Shown here: one piece after another, positions 46,965 through 57,780 of the stretch
Layout of the letters: every line of letters starts with the position of its first letter
Numbering within the stretch: position 1 is the first letter of the stretch
NCBI GenBank assembly: GCA_034769895.1
Contig: CM068367.1
Coordinates: forward strand, 317,563,986 to 317,627,985
Length of the DNA: 64,000 nucleotides
From: Magicicada septendecula
Taxonomy: Eukaryota; Arthropoda; Insecta; Hemiptera; Cicadidae
Reading direction: 5' to 3'
Translations under genes and position numbers: made by a program
The notes under the pieces: model-generated
Told to the model about the DNA's origin: nothing
The model's input: only the letters and a program-made list of their open reading frames with translations
The model's database searches: none

Positions 46965-47266
46965 GTACTACATTATCGGCAACAAAGTAGTAGTTTGTTG
47001 TTAAAATTCCTTCCCGGGCTGTTTGGCCGTAGTCCAATGTTTTCTGCAAGACCAGACATTTTGGCAGTGGCGTCGACTGCCATCATCAGTGAAAATCGTG
47101 TGCGATAACGTGTGGTGGTATACGTTAGTGACCACAATACTGTGGTTAAGGCTGAAGCAATAAGTGGAAAGTAGTAGTTTCTATGGAAATATTTCATTTC
47201 GTAAATGATTTTAAATATAAATCTTAGAACATGGAAGTCATGTATGGTTCTCCATACCGATATTTT
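46965..47266 (-). repeat. A module, copy 11, reversed
   Basis: Duplicate of copy 9. Confidence 0.75.
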
Positions 47267-47315
47267 TCTATGGCAAACGATAACAGCCACAAATTCAAAC
47301 AGAATCCAATAATGT

Positions 47316-47650
47316 TTTGCATACAGCCCTGAATTGTAGAGTTCTCAAGACCTATTGTTTTTGGTGAAGATCGGTTAAGGGAAAAGGGTAGTTTACCTGC
47401 AACGTTTTATATTTTAACAAGGGTAATTTTTTCTATGCGAATGATAAATGCTGTAAATTCAATCAGAATCGAATAATGTTTTGCAAACCTTCCTGAGCTA
47501 TAGAGAAATCAATGTCTATTGATTTTGGTGAAGATCGGTTAAGGGGAAGGGCTAGTTTACCTGTAACATTTTATGTTTTAACAATGGTAATTTTTTCTAT
47601 TACGAACGATAACTGCCGCACATTCAAACAGAATCAAATATTTTTTTCCA
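47316..47650 (-). repeat. Core-repeat array, about 2 units, reversed
   Basis: Two units ending near 47650, then a spacer shared with the other minus clusters (AGTATCCTGATAAGAAGATC). Confidence 0.75.
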
Positions 47651-47796
47651 TTAGTATCCTGATAAGAAGATCTTAACAATCCACTGTAGAAACGTAGATG
47701 ACATTTCTATAAATGAAGAGGCTAGTTGAACAGGGTGGGGGTAATTTTCTATAAATGAAAATTATAGTTGAAGGGGGAGGAGATAATTTTTATTTG

Positions 47797-48100
47797 TGTA
47801 CTACGTTATCGGCAACAAAGTAGTAGTTTGTTGTTAAAATTCCTTTCTGGCCTGTTTGGCCATAGTCCAATGTTTTCTGCAAAACCAGACGTTTCGGCAG
47901 TGCCGTCGACTGCCACCATCAGTGAAAATCGAGTGCGATAACGTGTGGTGGTATACGTTAGTGACCACAGTACTACGGTTAAGGCTGAAGTAATAAGTGG
48001 AAAAAAGTAGTTACTACGGAAACATTTCATTTCATAAATGATTTTAAATATAAATCTTAGAACATGGAAGTCATGTATTGTTCTCCATACTGATATTTTC
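47797..48100 (-). repeat. A module, copy 12, reversed
   Basis: Best-preserved core: GAAACGTC present and inner stem GGCAGT/ACTGCC perfect. The 5' box is CTGATGG (last A changed). Confidence 0.75.
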
Positions 48101-48196
48101 ATGTTTTGAGGGTAGTACAATCAGAATCTGCAATTATCTCAAACACGATTTTTTTGCAGTCACCATACTTCCATTTCCTTATTGGAACATGGAAGT
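48101..48196 (+). repeat. E module ending the 43-kb insertion
   Basis: Starts TTCATGTTTTGAGGGTAGTA and ends with the hairpin CTTCCATTTCC...GGAACATGGAAGTA. This is the same right terminus as the 1.2-kb insertion in hAT. The Gypsy LTR resumes directly after it. Confidence 0.75.
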
Positions 48197-48571
48197 AATA
48201 AAAATTGGACAACTGTATTACAATTATACCATCCGATTATAGAACACAACACTTAACTAATAACCACTTGAACGCGCACAGTAATATCTCCCGAGAATAA
48301 CTCTTGAACCGCAATGTAAATATATCGCCACTATACTGAACTGAACATCGTTGAGTACTGGTATTTAAAGCCAGCCGAAAATCTAGACGATTCCATGTAC
48401 TACGTATTATCTCTGAACTATGATATAATTGCTTGCACCCTTGACGCAGTGAGAGTGGCCGCATGAATTCTCGCACCGTCTAGAAATGCGTCAACAAGCA
48501 CGTATGCCACACGCTTACATTCTGGATCTCTCTGGAACGTTCGATAAACACGTAGATTGTTCTGTGATGTC
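48197..48571 (-). mobile_element. Gypsy 3' LTR, main part
   Basis: Matches 56378-56750 of the 5' LTR with about 8% difference by eye. Its outer end, read on the minus strand, is CTTACGACATCACAGAAC. The first bases (TGTTACGAC in the 5' LTR) are slightly altered next to the purine-rich AAGGAGGC. Confidence 0.88.
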
Positions 48572-48730
48572 GTAAGCCTCCTTAAGCCTGTTTGTTCCGA
48601 ACTGGCACACCGTCTCTGAAGTAGTACTTAGCCAGGCGATCTAGGTGGATGACCTTGAACTTTCGCTGTCCTTCCTGTTGAATCCGATAAACAACATCGT
48701 TGATGCTTTTTTCACAGTGTAGGGTCCTTC

Positions 48731-50050
48731 TCAGTTAGACTGAATCTTAGGTGAGCGACCACAACGGCGCTTTCGATTGAACAACCAGACCTGATCTTCT
48801 TGGAAACCCACATTATTGCTGCGAATGTCATACCGAGTTTTCATTTTATCACTGCAAATCTTCAGCCGTCCTCTTACCAAGCGATTCATTTCTCGCAGTT
48901 GGTTTTCTAATTGTGAGGAATAGGTATGTGACTCTTGGGACTGAGTCTCAGGTGATACAAACATTAAGTCCCCAGGAAGACAAATCTCCCACCCAAACAC
49001 CAATTTTGCTGGAGTCATGCCGGTTGTGTCATGTACTGATGATCTATATGCCATAAGGAATAGTGGTATACATTGGTCCCAGTCTGTGTGGTTCTCGTCA
49101 ACAACCTTCGAAAGATGCTACTCAAGTGTCCTATTGAATTTCTCAACCATCCCGTCCGACTGAGGATGCAGAGGCGTTGTCCTGGTCGTTCGAATTCTGA
49201 GCAGACGGCATAATTCTTTAAACACTCCTGATTTGAAATTTCTCCCTTGATCCGTATGGATTTCCATAGGGGCTCCATAACGGCAACAGAAGTTGTGAAC
49301 TAACTGCTTTGTTACAGTGGTAACCTCCTGATTTGAAATTGCGTAGGCTTCCACCCACTTAGTAAAGTAGTCACCTACAACCATGATGTACCGGTTTCCA
49401 TCGTCCAGCAATGTCTATGGCAATTCTCTCGAAAGGCAGTCCAACGTTATACTGTCTCATTTTACCCCTGCTTCTGGTTTGTGGGCCCTTGCTTGCAGCA
49501 CATATTTCACACGTCCGTACCCATTCCTCTACGTCTGGCGAAGATGAAGCCAATAGAATTGCTTCTGTATTTTGCAAGGGTTTTGTTAATGGCAAGATGG
49601 CCTCCCAGGTGTTCCATCATGCATCTCCTTCAAAACATACTGCACTTTACTTCGGGGAACTATCAACTGCATGACCACGTCTCGTACATCTGCACTTTCC
49701 CAAGCCCTTTTCAGCAATCCATTTTCTAAGGTGAGAGATTCCCATTGTGCCCAGTAGCCCTTCAGCACTTCGGAACCATGGCAGATATTTTGCCAATCCG
49801 GGCGGCGACCTTCCTCTTTTGCTGTCAAGATCGGTCCAATGTCTTCATCAGTCATCTGTTCTTGTCGACAGTCTTGTGTTGTCCAGCCGTCTGCCAGGAA
49901 ATCTACAGTGATGGCTTGAGTTTTGTTCTTCCTTTCTGTGGCAATGTCGGCAGTCTTCCGGGCACGGTCTTCGTGATAAGCCATCTGCATTACCATTAAG
50001 GCACCCTCGTCGATGTTTTACCTTGAAGTTGTACTCTTGCAGACGTTCAA
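48731..50050 (-). pseudogene. pol: Gypsy pol: zinc-binding and integrase region, broken
   Basis: Pieces in shifting frames, from high to low coordinate: the RNase H-integrase spacer, the HHCC region (MHDGTPG, CEICAASKGPQTRSRGK), then the integrase core. The core shows the three acidic positions in IAIDIAG, IHTDQGRNF and HPQSDGMVEKFNRTLE. Last comes the C-terminal part with GMTPAKLVFGWE. In the family this protein joins the DNA copy to the genome. At least four frame changes make it non-functional. Confidence 0.85.
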
Positions 50051-50051
50051 G

Positions 50052-51283
50052 TCACCTTGCCAACTGTCCTTCCGGATTTTTAAATCTCAAGAGCCATGCA
50101 AGTGCAGCATGGTCGGTACGTAGTGAAAACTCTCTTCCATAGAGGTATTTATGGAAGTGCTCCAACGCTCGGACGATTGCCAGCAACTGTCTCTTTGTAA
50201 CGCAATAATTTGTCTCCAGTTTAGAAAGTGTCTTGCTGTAATATGCTATTACTCGTTCTTCACCGTTTTGCACTTGAGACAAAACTGCTCCTACACCATT
50301 ATTGCTTGCGCCTGTGTCCACAGTATACTTCCCTTCGGAAGCTGGGAAAGCGAGAATTGGCTGCGAACATAATGCAATCTTCAAAGTCCTAAATGCTTGA
50401 TCACACTCCCTCGACCACGGGAAGTTTCGTTTATTTTCTGTTACCCCATGTAGTAGTTTAGCAATAGTAGAGAAGCCTTCACAAAACGTCTGTAATGTGA
50501 GCATAACCCCAGGAAACTCCAAACTTCATGTTTACTCTTCGGCACTGGCCAGTCTCTTACAGTGTCTACTTCATTAGGATCCATGCTAACACCCGCTGCC
50601 GAAACCAGATGGCCGAGATACTGTACTTCCTTCTGGAATAGAGAACACTTCTTTGGGCTCAGCTTTAGTTGGGTACAATGAATTCTAGTTAGAACCTCCT
50701 TAACGTTTTCCAAATGGTCTTTGAAAGTCTTCCCGATCACTATTACATCGTCTAAATAAACAAGCCAAGTTTTCCATGTCAAGCCTCGGAGTACCAGGTC
50801 CATCAATCTTTCAAATGTTACCGGTGCATTACAGAGTCCAAATGGCATGACGTTAAAATGGAATAAGCCACTTTGGGTCAAGAAAGCGGTCTTTTCCTTG
50901 TCTTCTTGATGAAGACCCACTTGCCAATATGCACTCTTCAGGTCCATTGTGGAAAACCACTGTGCTCCGGACGTGTCGAGTGTATCGTCAACGCGATGTA
51001 ATGGATAGCAGTCTTTCTTTGTAGCGTCATTTAACCTCCGGTAGTGTACGCAGAAACGCAATCCACCATCCTTCTTCGCTACCAGCACTACAGGAGAAGA
51101 CCAAGCACTTGATGAAGGTTCGATTACTCCCTGTGTCAACATTTCCTGTACTAACCGAGACATTTCCTCTTGTTTAGATAATGGAGGCCTTCGAGGAGGT
51201 TGGCGTATCGGTGTTGTGTCCCCGGCATTGATATCGATGATACACAAGGGAGGTTCTTCCCAGTGATTGTCCCCGAACTGCAA
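50052..51283 (-). pseudogene. pol: Gypsy pol: reverse transcriptase and RNase H, broken
   Basis: The frame from 51283 to about 50500 has the RT fingers (WSSPVVLVAKKDGG), motif A (STMDLKSAYWQV), MPFGLCNAP and the catalytic box LVYLDDVIV. FCVHYRRLN has His where the family has Asp. A frameshift near 50500 leads to the RNase H part, with KYTVDTGASNNGVGAV, LETNYCVTKRQLLAIV and LRTDHAALAWL. The fragment after it is again in another frame. The order PR-RT-RH-IN places the element in Ty3/Gypsy. Confidence 0.88.
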
Positions 51284-51358
51284 AACAATCTTTGAATTCG
51301 TGTAAAAACTGTCTAAGTTCTTTTACCTCACCACTTGAGAGGTCGTTAGAAGATCTGT

Positions 51359-52048
51359 TCAATAATTATTGCAGTTCCTCTGGTAATTTGAATTATCCGA
51401 AGCACTGGATCTGAGTTGCATCATTCCGGCTACCCAGGCCACAGGAGTCAATTTGCCTAGGAGCGTATTGCTTTGTAAAGTGATAGCTTGATCCAAAATA
51501 TTCGCCACTCTAGGTACATTTCTGGTTTCATCAGGTTTTACTAAACTGGCAATTAGTATGCCTGGTGTGCTGACTAACTGGGGTTCAAATATAAAGCACT
51601 GGTTGTCCCTAGTATCTACCTCGGTTCTAACCATGATGATCTTTTTGGAGTTTGGTGGAACAGTTACGGCCACTTGGTTTATGACGTCCATTGATTTTTC
51701 TGCTGTCGTCATTGTTGATAGCATTACCTCTTCGCCTCCGATTCTCAAGACATTGTTTTTGAAGTCGACTATAAATCCGTATGCGTTCATAACGTCCACA
51801 CCAAGAATTGCTTCATCCACAATGTCTGCAACAAGTATTTGATGATTAAACTCAAGTCGACCGAGGCGTAGGTGTATCTCCACTTTCGCAAACACTTTTA
51901 CAGGCCGTCCAGTAGCTGTTCGTAAGCTGCAAGAGCACCAGATTGGCTTGAGATCTTTCATCACGTCGGGGCGCACAATAGAAACTGTTGCGCCTGTGTC
52001 AACTGTAATCGAGGTTGGCCTTTCTTGAACAAATCCGGTAACTACCAA
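51359..52048 (-). pseudogene. pol: Gypsy protease region
   Basis: Aspartic protease with VDTGATVSIV near the start of this frame and ILGVDVMNAYG further on, the two landmarks of retroelement proteases. It releases Gag and Pol parts from the precursor. The frame stops at 51361 and the reading continues in another frame (VKELRQFLHEFKDCFA) towards the reverse transcriptase. Confidence 0.8.
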
Positions 52049-52099
52049 GCTCCCGCTGTTTTTCTGAAGTGTAGAAATTGCGTACTGTCTAGGGGCTTT

Positions 52100-53060
52100 G
52101 TTCCTCCAGTTAGTCAGCTAATTGTTGTCCGTTGTACCGACTATTGCTCGTTTCCCTGCTGTTGAATTCTAACCCGACAATCTCGTTGTAGATGTCCAGG
52201 TTTCCCACATCTATAACACTTCGGTCTTCCATCCATTCTTATTTTATTCTGTGGTGCCGACTGTCGAGTCTCTGTCTTTGTTCTTCTTCCTCATCGTCTG
52301 TGCCATCGTGATCTTTTAGCGCGCACTTTATGACTTGTCCAACCAGACGGTGATTTGGCGGCCTCAAATTGCAAAGCATGTACCAGGGTGTCCGCACTGT
52401 TCTGGTGTCTTGCCATTCGTAACACTTGATGTAGTTCGTTATCTCAGACACTGGCAATAAATGTCTGCATCGCAAAACTCGTTTGAAAATCTTCTGGCGC
52501 TTCAGGATAGGCCAGTCTAATTAGACTGTCGATACTTGCTTCAAATTCTTGAAGGCTCTCTCCGGAATGCTGTCGCATTGCTCTCAACTGGGTGGAGTAC
52601 ACATCTCACAAATGTTTATCACCATACCGTAATTCCAGAGCTTTTATCAATTCGACATAGGTGTTTTGGCTGTCAGGTGGCACTTTCTGTACTAATTCTG
52701 CCACAGGTCCTTTTAATGCAAGAACGAGTGAAACTGCCTTGTCTTTCTCTGTCCAATTATTTGCGTATGCAGCACTTTCAAATTGGCGGAGGTACATTGC
52801 CCAGTGACTGCTTCCGTCAAAGGTTGGAGCTTTGACATGAACTGTCCCTACTCCAGGCAAAGTGACTTTCTCTGTTAACTTATTTTCTGCTTTTTTTTTG
52901 TCTTTATCATTGGTACACTCTGTTCACAAAGTTGTTTTGGTTGTAACTTCAGGCACTGCTCGACTTCATTTTTAAACTGCTCTTTTATATTTGTAATCGA
53001 GTCTTCTATTTTTGTTGACATAGCTTTTTCCACACTCGTGACTGATTTTTCTACTTCAGC
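52100..53060 (-). pseudogene. gag: Gypsy gag, C-terminal part with CCHC zinc knuckle
   Basis: Starts after the Penelope insertion with coiled-coil sequence (KIAEVEKSVTSVEKAM). A run of nine T at about 52890 shifts the frame. The capsid part 52606-52860 follows (TFDGSSHWAMYLRQFESAA, ALKGPVAELVQ). A zinc knuckle, CYRCGKPGHLQRDC (C-x2-C-x4-H-x4-C), lies at 52177-52218. Several frame breaks. Confidence 0.8.
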
Positions 53061-53180
53061 TATTTTATTACAGTTGTTTAAAAGGAATAAATTCCAATTT
53101 TAATACCAAGCCACGTGTTGTTCAATCAAATATATTGCAACTCACCGTCTGCGGCTTTTTGAAACAACGTCTTCACTATA

Positions 53181-53222
53181 AAGTTGACATGTTTCAGGAC
53201 ACTTGTCCCATCCTCAGAACTT
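53181..53222 (-). ncRNA. Type I hammerhead ribozyme motif in the minus Penelope tail
   Basis: Identical in core to 55588-55629. Stem I is AAGTT/AACTT. The boxes are CTGAGGA (53217-53211) and GAAAC (53195-53191), then GTC with predicted self-cleavage after C53186. Confidence 0.65.
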
Positions 53223-53350
53223 AAAATATTCATGTATCATTTAACGTTGATACAGTTGTCAAATAATTAAAATATTAAAATCCAATACAAATGTTTAAAA
53301 ACGAGCACCACGATTAAACGATGTACATCGGTGACTGACCGCGCACTGAA

Positions 53351-54377
53351 TTACGTCTGGCTCCCACCACGACAATAACGCATGGCAGTGTTGTACACCG
53401 CATTTGACTTGAAAAGCAGTTGATCATTTAAAACACGTGGCTTGGTATCAGTATTATTATACGCTTTATAAATTTCGTACACTTCAAGGGCGTTCATATA
53501 TCGCCCTTTCTTACATATGTGAATAGGTATCAAGTTAGTTTTAAAATTAGTGTAATTATGATTCTCGGAAATGAGGTGTTCTGTAAATTTTGACTTGATA
53601 TTGTCCAAGCTGTGAAGGTGGCCTATGTTCTGTAAATCTTTTTAAAAAACCACGACCTGTCTGGCCCACATAAAAGGCGTCACAATCGTCACATATCAAT
53701 TTGTAAACACCAGTTTTGTGGTCAAGGCTGGTAGTTCTGCGGACACGAAGATTATTCATAATATTATTAGTGGTTTTGTAATTGACCTTTATATTGCTGT
53801 TTTTATTAAAAATTGACCCAAAAATCTTAGGCATAAGGTGTGTGTACGGTGTTGCAATGTATTTGCGTGTTGTATTCTCGCGAGTTTTATGTCCGTTAAT
53901 GTTTCTATGCTTTTTCTTATGTTTTCGAAGGATGTTGTTCACCATATCGACATCATAACCATTAGTAACTGCAGTGTATTTAATGGTGTCTAATTCCTCA
54001 TGGTATTCTTTATCACCGAGGGGCAACGATAAAAGTCTATAAATCATACTATGGAAGGCAGCCAATTTCTGGGATATAGGATGAAAGGACTTAGCATGTA
54101 TTACGATATCAGTCGTCGTGGGTTTTCTATAGATGTTAAATTGTAGTTTTTTATTTATGTCCTTGGCAACAGTTAAATCCAGAAAATTCAGTTTACCATT
54201 GTCTTCACTTTCAAGTGTGAACCGCATATTGCCATTGATATTATTCAAATAACTATGTAAACTATCAATTTGCCTTTGTATATTAAAAAGGTGTCATCAA
54301 CATACCTGCCATAAAATATTATATTATTCTTGTGTCTGTTATTAGTGAAAATGAATGAATTTTCGAAATTATTTAGG
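53351..54377 (-). pseudogene. Penelope-like RT-endonuclease, minus copy
   Basis: Same protein as the plus copy, over 95% alike by eye. It is broken near 53620, where a short deletion in the codons after FTEHRPP shifts the frame; the rest continues as 53608-53351. The frame change after VDDTFLIYKG, seen in the plus copy, is present here too, so it predates the pairing. Confidence 0.85.
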
Positions 54378-54412
54378 TATATACCTTTTAGAAATTATTA
54401 GGCCTTCTTGTA

Positions 54413-55455
54413 GATATATACCTAAATAATTTCGAAAATTCATTCATTTTCACTAATAACAGACACAAGAATAATATAATATTTTACGGCAGGTATGTTG
54501 ATGACACCTTCTTAATATACAAAGGCAAATTGATAGTTTACATAGTTATTTGAATAATACCAATGGCAATATGCGGTTCACACTTGAAAGTGAAGACAAT
54601 GGTAAACTGAATTTTCTGGATTTAACTGTTGCCAAGGACATAAATAAAAAACTACAATTTAACATCTATAGAAAACCCACGACGACTGATATCGTAATAC
54701 ATGCTAAGTCCTTTCATCCTATACCCCAGAAATTGGCTGCCTTCCATAGTATGATTTATAGACTTTTATCTTTGCCCCTCGGTGACAAAGAATACCATGA
54801 GGAATTAGACACCATTAAATACACTGCAGTTACTAATGGTTATGATGTCGATATGGTGAACAACATCCTTCGAAAACATAAGAAAAAGCATAGAAACATT
54901 AATGGACATAAAACTCGTGAGAATACAACACGCAAATACATTGCAACACCGTACACACACCTTATGCCTAAGATTTTTGGGTCAATTTTTAATAAAAACA
55001 GCAATATAAAGGTCACTTACAAAACCACTAATAATATTATGAATAATCTTCGTGTCCGCAGAACTACCAGCCTTGAACACAAAACTGGTGTTTACAAATT
55101 GATATGTGACGATTGTGATGCCTTTTATGTGGGCCAGACAGGTCGTGGTTTTTTAAAAAGATTTACGGAACATAGGCCGCCTACACACCTTCACAGCTTG
55201 GACAATATCAAGTCAAAATTTGCAGAACACCTCATTTCCGAGAATCATAATTACACTAATTTTAAAACTAACTTGATACCTATTCACATATGTAAGAAAG
55301 GGCGATATATGAACGCCCTTGAAGAGTACAAAATTTATAAAGCGTATAATAATACTGATACCAAGCCGCGTGTTTTAAATGATCAACTGCTTTTCAAGTC
55401 AAATGTGTTGTACGACACTGCCATGCGTTATTGTCGTGGTGGGAGCCAGACGTAA
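54413..55455 (+). pseudogene. Penelope-like RT-endonuclease, plus copy (5'-truncated)
   Basis: The reading starts inside the reverse transcriptase. YVDD, the catalytic box, is at 54494-54505. A frame change near 54515-54525 leads into the 301-codon frame 54550-55455, which opens with a TTG and not an ATG. Then come the RT thumb region (FTLESEDNGKLNFLDL) and a long linker. The GIY-YIG endonuclease follows, with GVY at residues 180-182, the paired cysteines 186 and 189 typical of Penelope elements, YVG at 193-195, Arg 204 and Glu 207. The protein nicks DNA and primes reverse transcription in the family. This copy lacks most of the RT. Confidence 0.9.
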
Positions 55456-55587
55456 TTCAGTGCGCGGTCAGTCACCGTACGATGTACATCGTTTAACCAT
55501 GGTGCTCGTTTTTAAACATTTATATTGGATTTTAATATTTTAATTATTTGACAACTGTATCAACGTTAAATGATACACGAATATTTT

Positions 55588-55629
55588 AAGTTCTGAGGAT
55601 GGGACAAGTGTCCTGAAACATGTCAACTT
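55588..55629 (+). ncRNA. Type I hammerhead ribozyme motif in the plus Penelope tail
   Basis: AAGTT (55588-55592) pairs with AACTT (55625-55629) as stem I. The conserved box CTGAGGA is at 55593-55599 and an extra T at 55600. Stem II is GGGAC/GTCCT with loop AAGT, then GAAAC (55615-55619), a tiny stem III AC-AT-GT, and the cleavage triplet GTC (55622-55624). All invariant core bases are present; position 7, which is free in the family, is G. Penelope-like elements are known to carry such ribozymes in their terminal repeats. Tiny stem III types usually act as dimers. Confidence 0.7.
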
Positions 55630-55694
55630 TATAGTAAAGACGTTGTTTCAAAAGCCGCAGATGGTGAGTTGCAATATATTTGATTATTTTATTA

Positions 55695-56119
55695 GACATC
55701 GATTCTTCAACACTCGAGATGGATTTTTCTACTTCAGCTATTTTTAATGTCATTGATTCTTGTACCTCTGTTATTTTAGTAACTTGTTTATTACGCTCAC
55801 CTCGTAGGAGACTCAACTCTGCAGCGGTTTGTTCTTGTGTCTGCTTTTGCTCCTGTATTAACTCCTTGATGTCTTCTGTTTCACGGTTCCGTTCCTCTGC
55901 CTGCTGCTTACGTTCTTCTTTTTGTCTTTCTTCTGTTTCTAGCATTAGTGCTTTCTGACGTTCCTCAGCCTCTTCTCTTTCCTGCCTGCGTTTCTCATCC
56001 TGTAGTTTTTCTGCTTCTTCTCTTTCTTGCCTTCGTTCTTCTTTTTGTCGTCTTTCTGCTTCTTCCTGTGTCTGCCGCAGCAGCGTTTGGAAAGCTTCCA
56101 TCATCTGACTTGCATCCAT
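55695..56119 (-). pseudogene. gag: Gypsy gag, N-terminal coiled-coil part
   Basis: ATG at 56119 (MDASQMMEAFQTLLRQ), about 90 bp after the 5' LTR. Almost entirely charged coiled coil made of repeats such as EERRQEREEAE and ERQKEERKQQAEERN. A second repeat, KIAEVEKSISSVEESMSNK, is cut by the Penelope insertion and resumes in another copy beyond it. Confidence 0.8.
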
Positions 56120-56187
56120 TGTTTTCTGATTAATTATGAATTACACTCGTCTTGTACAAAAGAGTCCACTGTTTCCACTGTTAACCG

Positions 56188-56209
56188 TTCTATCCCAGTT
56201 CTGACACCA
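56188..56209 (-). other. Gypsy primer-binding site
   Basis: Read on the minus strand directly after the 5' LTR: TGGTGTCAGAACTGGGATAG. It has the TGG start and position expected of a primer site. I do not assign the tRNA. Confidence 0.6.
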
Positions 56210-56210
56210 C

Positions 56211-56752
56211 TGTTACGACGGTCTACTTGATTGTCATAGGTACAGTGGAAAACAAAATAAGTACAAGACACCAATTAAGTCACTAATCACCAGCTTTAAT
56301 TTTTACAGTTAAACAGTTCGCAATTAACAACACAGTCTACTACAACAAATGAAGAAACATTGTTTACACGCAATAAAATGTCACTAATATTAAACACAAT
56401 TGTATTAAAATTATACCGTCTGATTATAGAACACAACACAACTAATAACCACTTCAAGACGCACAGTAATATCACCCGAGAATAACTCTCGAACCGCAAT
56501 ATAAATATATCGCCACTATACTGAACTGAACATCGTTGAGTACTGGTATTTATAGCCAGCCAAAAATCTAGATGATTCCACATACTATGTATTACCTCTA
56601 AACTATGATGTAATTGCTTGCGCCCTTGACACAGTGAGAGTGGCCGCGTGAATTCTCGCACCATCTAGAAATGTGTCAACAAGCACATACGCCATACGCT
56701 TACATTCTGGAACGTTCGATAAACATGTAGATTGTTCTGTGATGTCGTAACA
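56211..56752 (-). repeat. Gypsy 5' LTR, 542 bp
   Basis: Ends TGTTACGAC / GTCGTAACA, perfect 9-bp inverted termini. Flanked outside by GTAT. Contains TATAAATATATC near 56500, a candidate promoter element. Confidence 0.88.
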
Positions 56753-57440
56753 GTATGGTATAAATTGAAGGGTAAATTGGGTGGTTTCTTATGGTTTTTG
56801 ATCTGAAAAACTGAATAAAAGAGGTCCCCGAGCTCTATCTCAATTAGTTTCTAAGAAAAACTGTGTAAACACAAAAAAACGAGTCGAAAAACACACATTT
56901 TTAGATTTGGGATAAAATACCTGGAGAGTGTATGGATCCATTTTTCTGGGATGCGAAGGGGGTATTGTTACTAGATTGGAGAGTATTACATTAACTTTTT
57001 GGGCAAATTAAATGTAAAAATTCGAGAAAAAAGACCAGGTTTGGCAAAGAAGATCATTTTTCATCAGGATAATGCGCGCCTCACATATGCATTGTGTCTA
57101 TGGCAAAAATCACCGAGTTGAAGTCTGTTGCACCATTCGTCTTATTTAGCGCCATCTGACTTTCATCTATTCCCAAACCTAAACAAATTTTTTGGGGGGA
57201 GGGAAGGGATTTTCCTCAGATGACAAGCTGAAAGTGGCAGTAAACAGTTATTCTGAGAACCTAGAAGAATCGGAGTTCCTCAACGAGGTAAGTGACAGGG
57301 TAATGACATGACGCTTCACTGTTGTTCGTGGGCCAAATGTGGTGCCACGATGCAGTAAAAAACAGAAACGCCACACATTCATTTCTATGGTAGGCCGTGA
57401 ACTTTCCAATCACCCTCGTACACCAGTATTGCATATAATA
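56753..57440 (+). pseudogene. Mariner transposase relic and leader, right half of the Gypsy target
   Basis: From about 56931 translations in changing frames read VWIHFSGM, then LNVKIREKRPGLAKK, FHQDNAR (mariner FHQDNARPHTS, second catalytic Asp), APSDFHLFPNL (third Asp), and AESGSKQLF/ESEFLNE. They finish near 57400 with GRELSNH/GRPRTFQ. Five or more frame breaks. The 180 bp before it (GTATGGTATAAATTGAAGG on) are the non-coding leader that seems to join 4874-5050. Confidence 0.75.
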
Positions 57441-57780
57441 AAATCATAATTCAAAAGAAGCAAAGATGTACGGAAACCACTATTAAATGGCTGAGAAAAA
57501 TAATATGATTACTGTAAAATTTTACAGTAGTGATATTGTTGGGTTTAGGGGATTGGGTTGCCACACTGAACATTCTAGCATTGTATTATAGCCACACACA
57601 CACACACACACACGCGCGCGCGTTTGACAGTTGACATTATATGTCAAATAGCATATGGACTTACTTGATAGTTTCAACTTCTGTGAATGTTTTGGTGAGG
57701 TACTATAACATTTTTTATAATAATTCTTTTTAATTTCTGAAAACTTAAAAGCACCCAACTTCCAATATTTACTTTTTAGC
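57441..57780. other. AT-rich DNA with CA/CG microsatellite
   Basis: CACACA followed by CGCGCGCG at about 57593-57621. Nothing else recognised. Confidence 0.6.

Larger units (their letters stand above)
43881..47315. repeat. 3.4-kb segmental tandem duplication, copy 2
   Basis: Near-identical partner of 40440-43880. It includes core arrays of about 8 and 6 units and A modules at 45332-45640 and 46965-47266. The few differences, such as GCATCCCGGG against GCAACCCGGG, imply a recent event. Confidence 0.85.
53071..55684. mobile_element. Inverted dimer of Penelope-like elements inserted in Gypsy gag
   Basis: Two 5'-truncated copies are joined head to head at about 54378-54412. The minus copy runs 54377 to 53071 and the plus copy 54413 to 55684. 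The pair is bracketed by TATTTTATTA (53061-53070 and 55685-55694), a 10-bp target duplication, so it entered as one unit. Both copies start near the reverse transcriptase YVDD box and end beyond the GIY-YIG endonuclease with a hammerhead-bearing tail. Confidence 0.85.

Noticed and set aside
40070..47650. Regular repeats considered as a CRISPR array
   Set aside because: Units are ~162 bp, head-to-tail without unique spacers, in a eukaryotic repeat context.
53091..53125. Short match of the Penelope tail (ACACGTGGCTTGGTA) to the end of its own coding region
   Set aside because: Only about 16 bp; could be chance or a trace of tandem structure, not enough to claim a second fragment.
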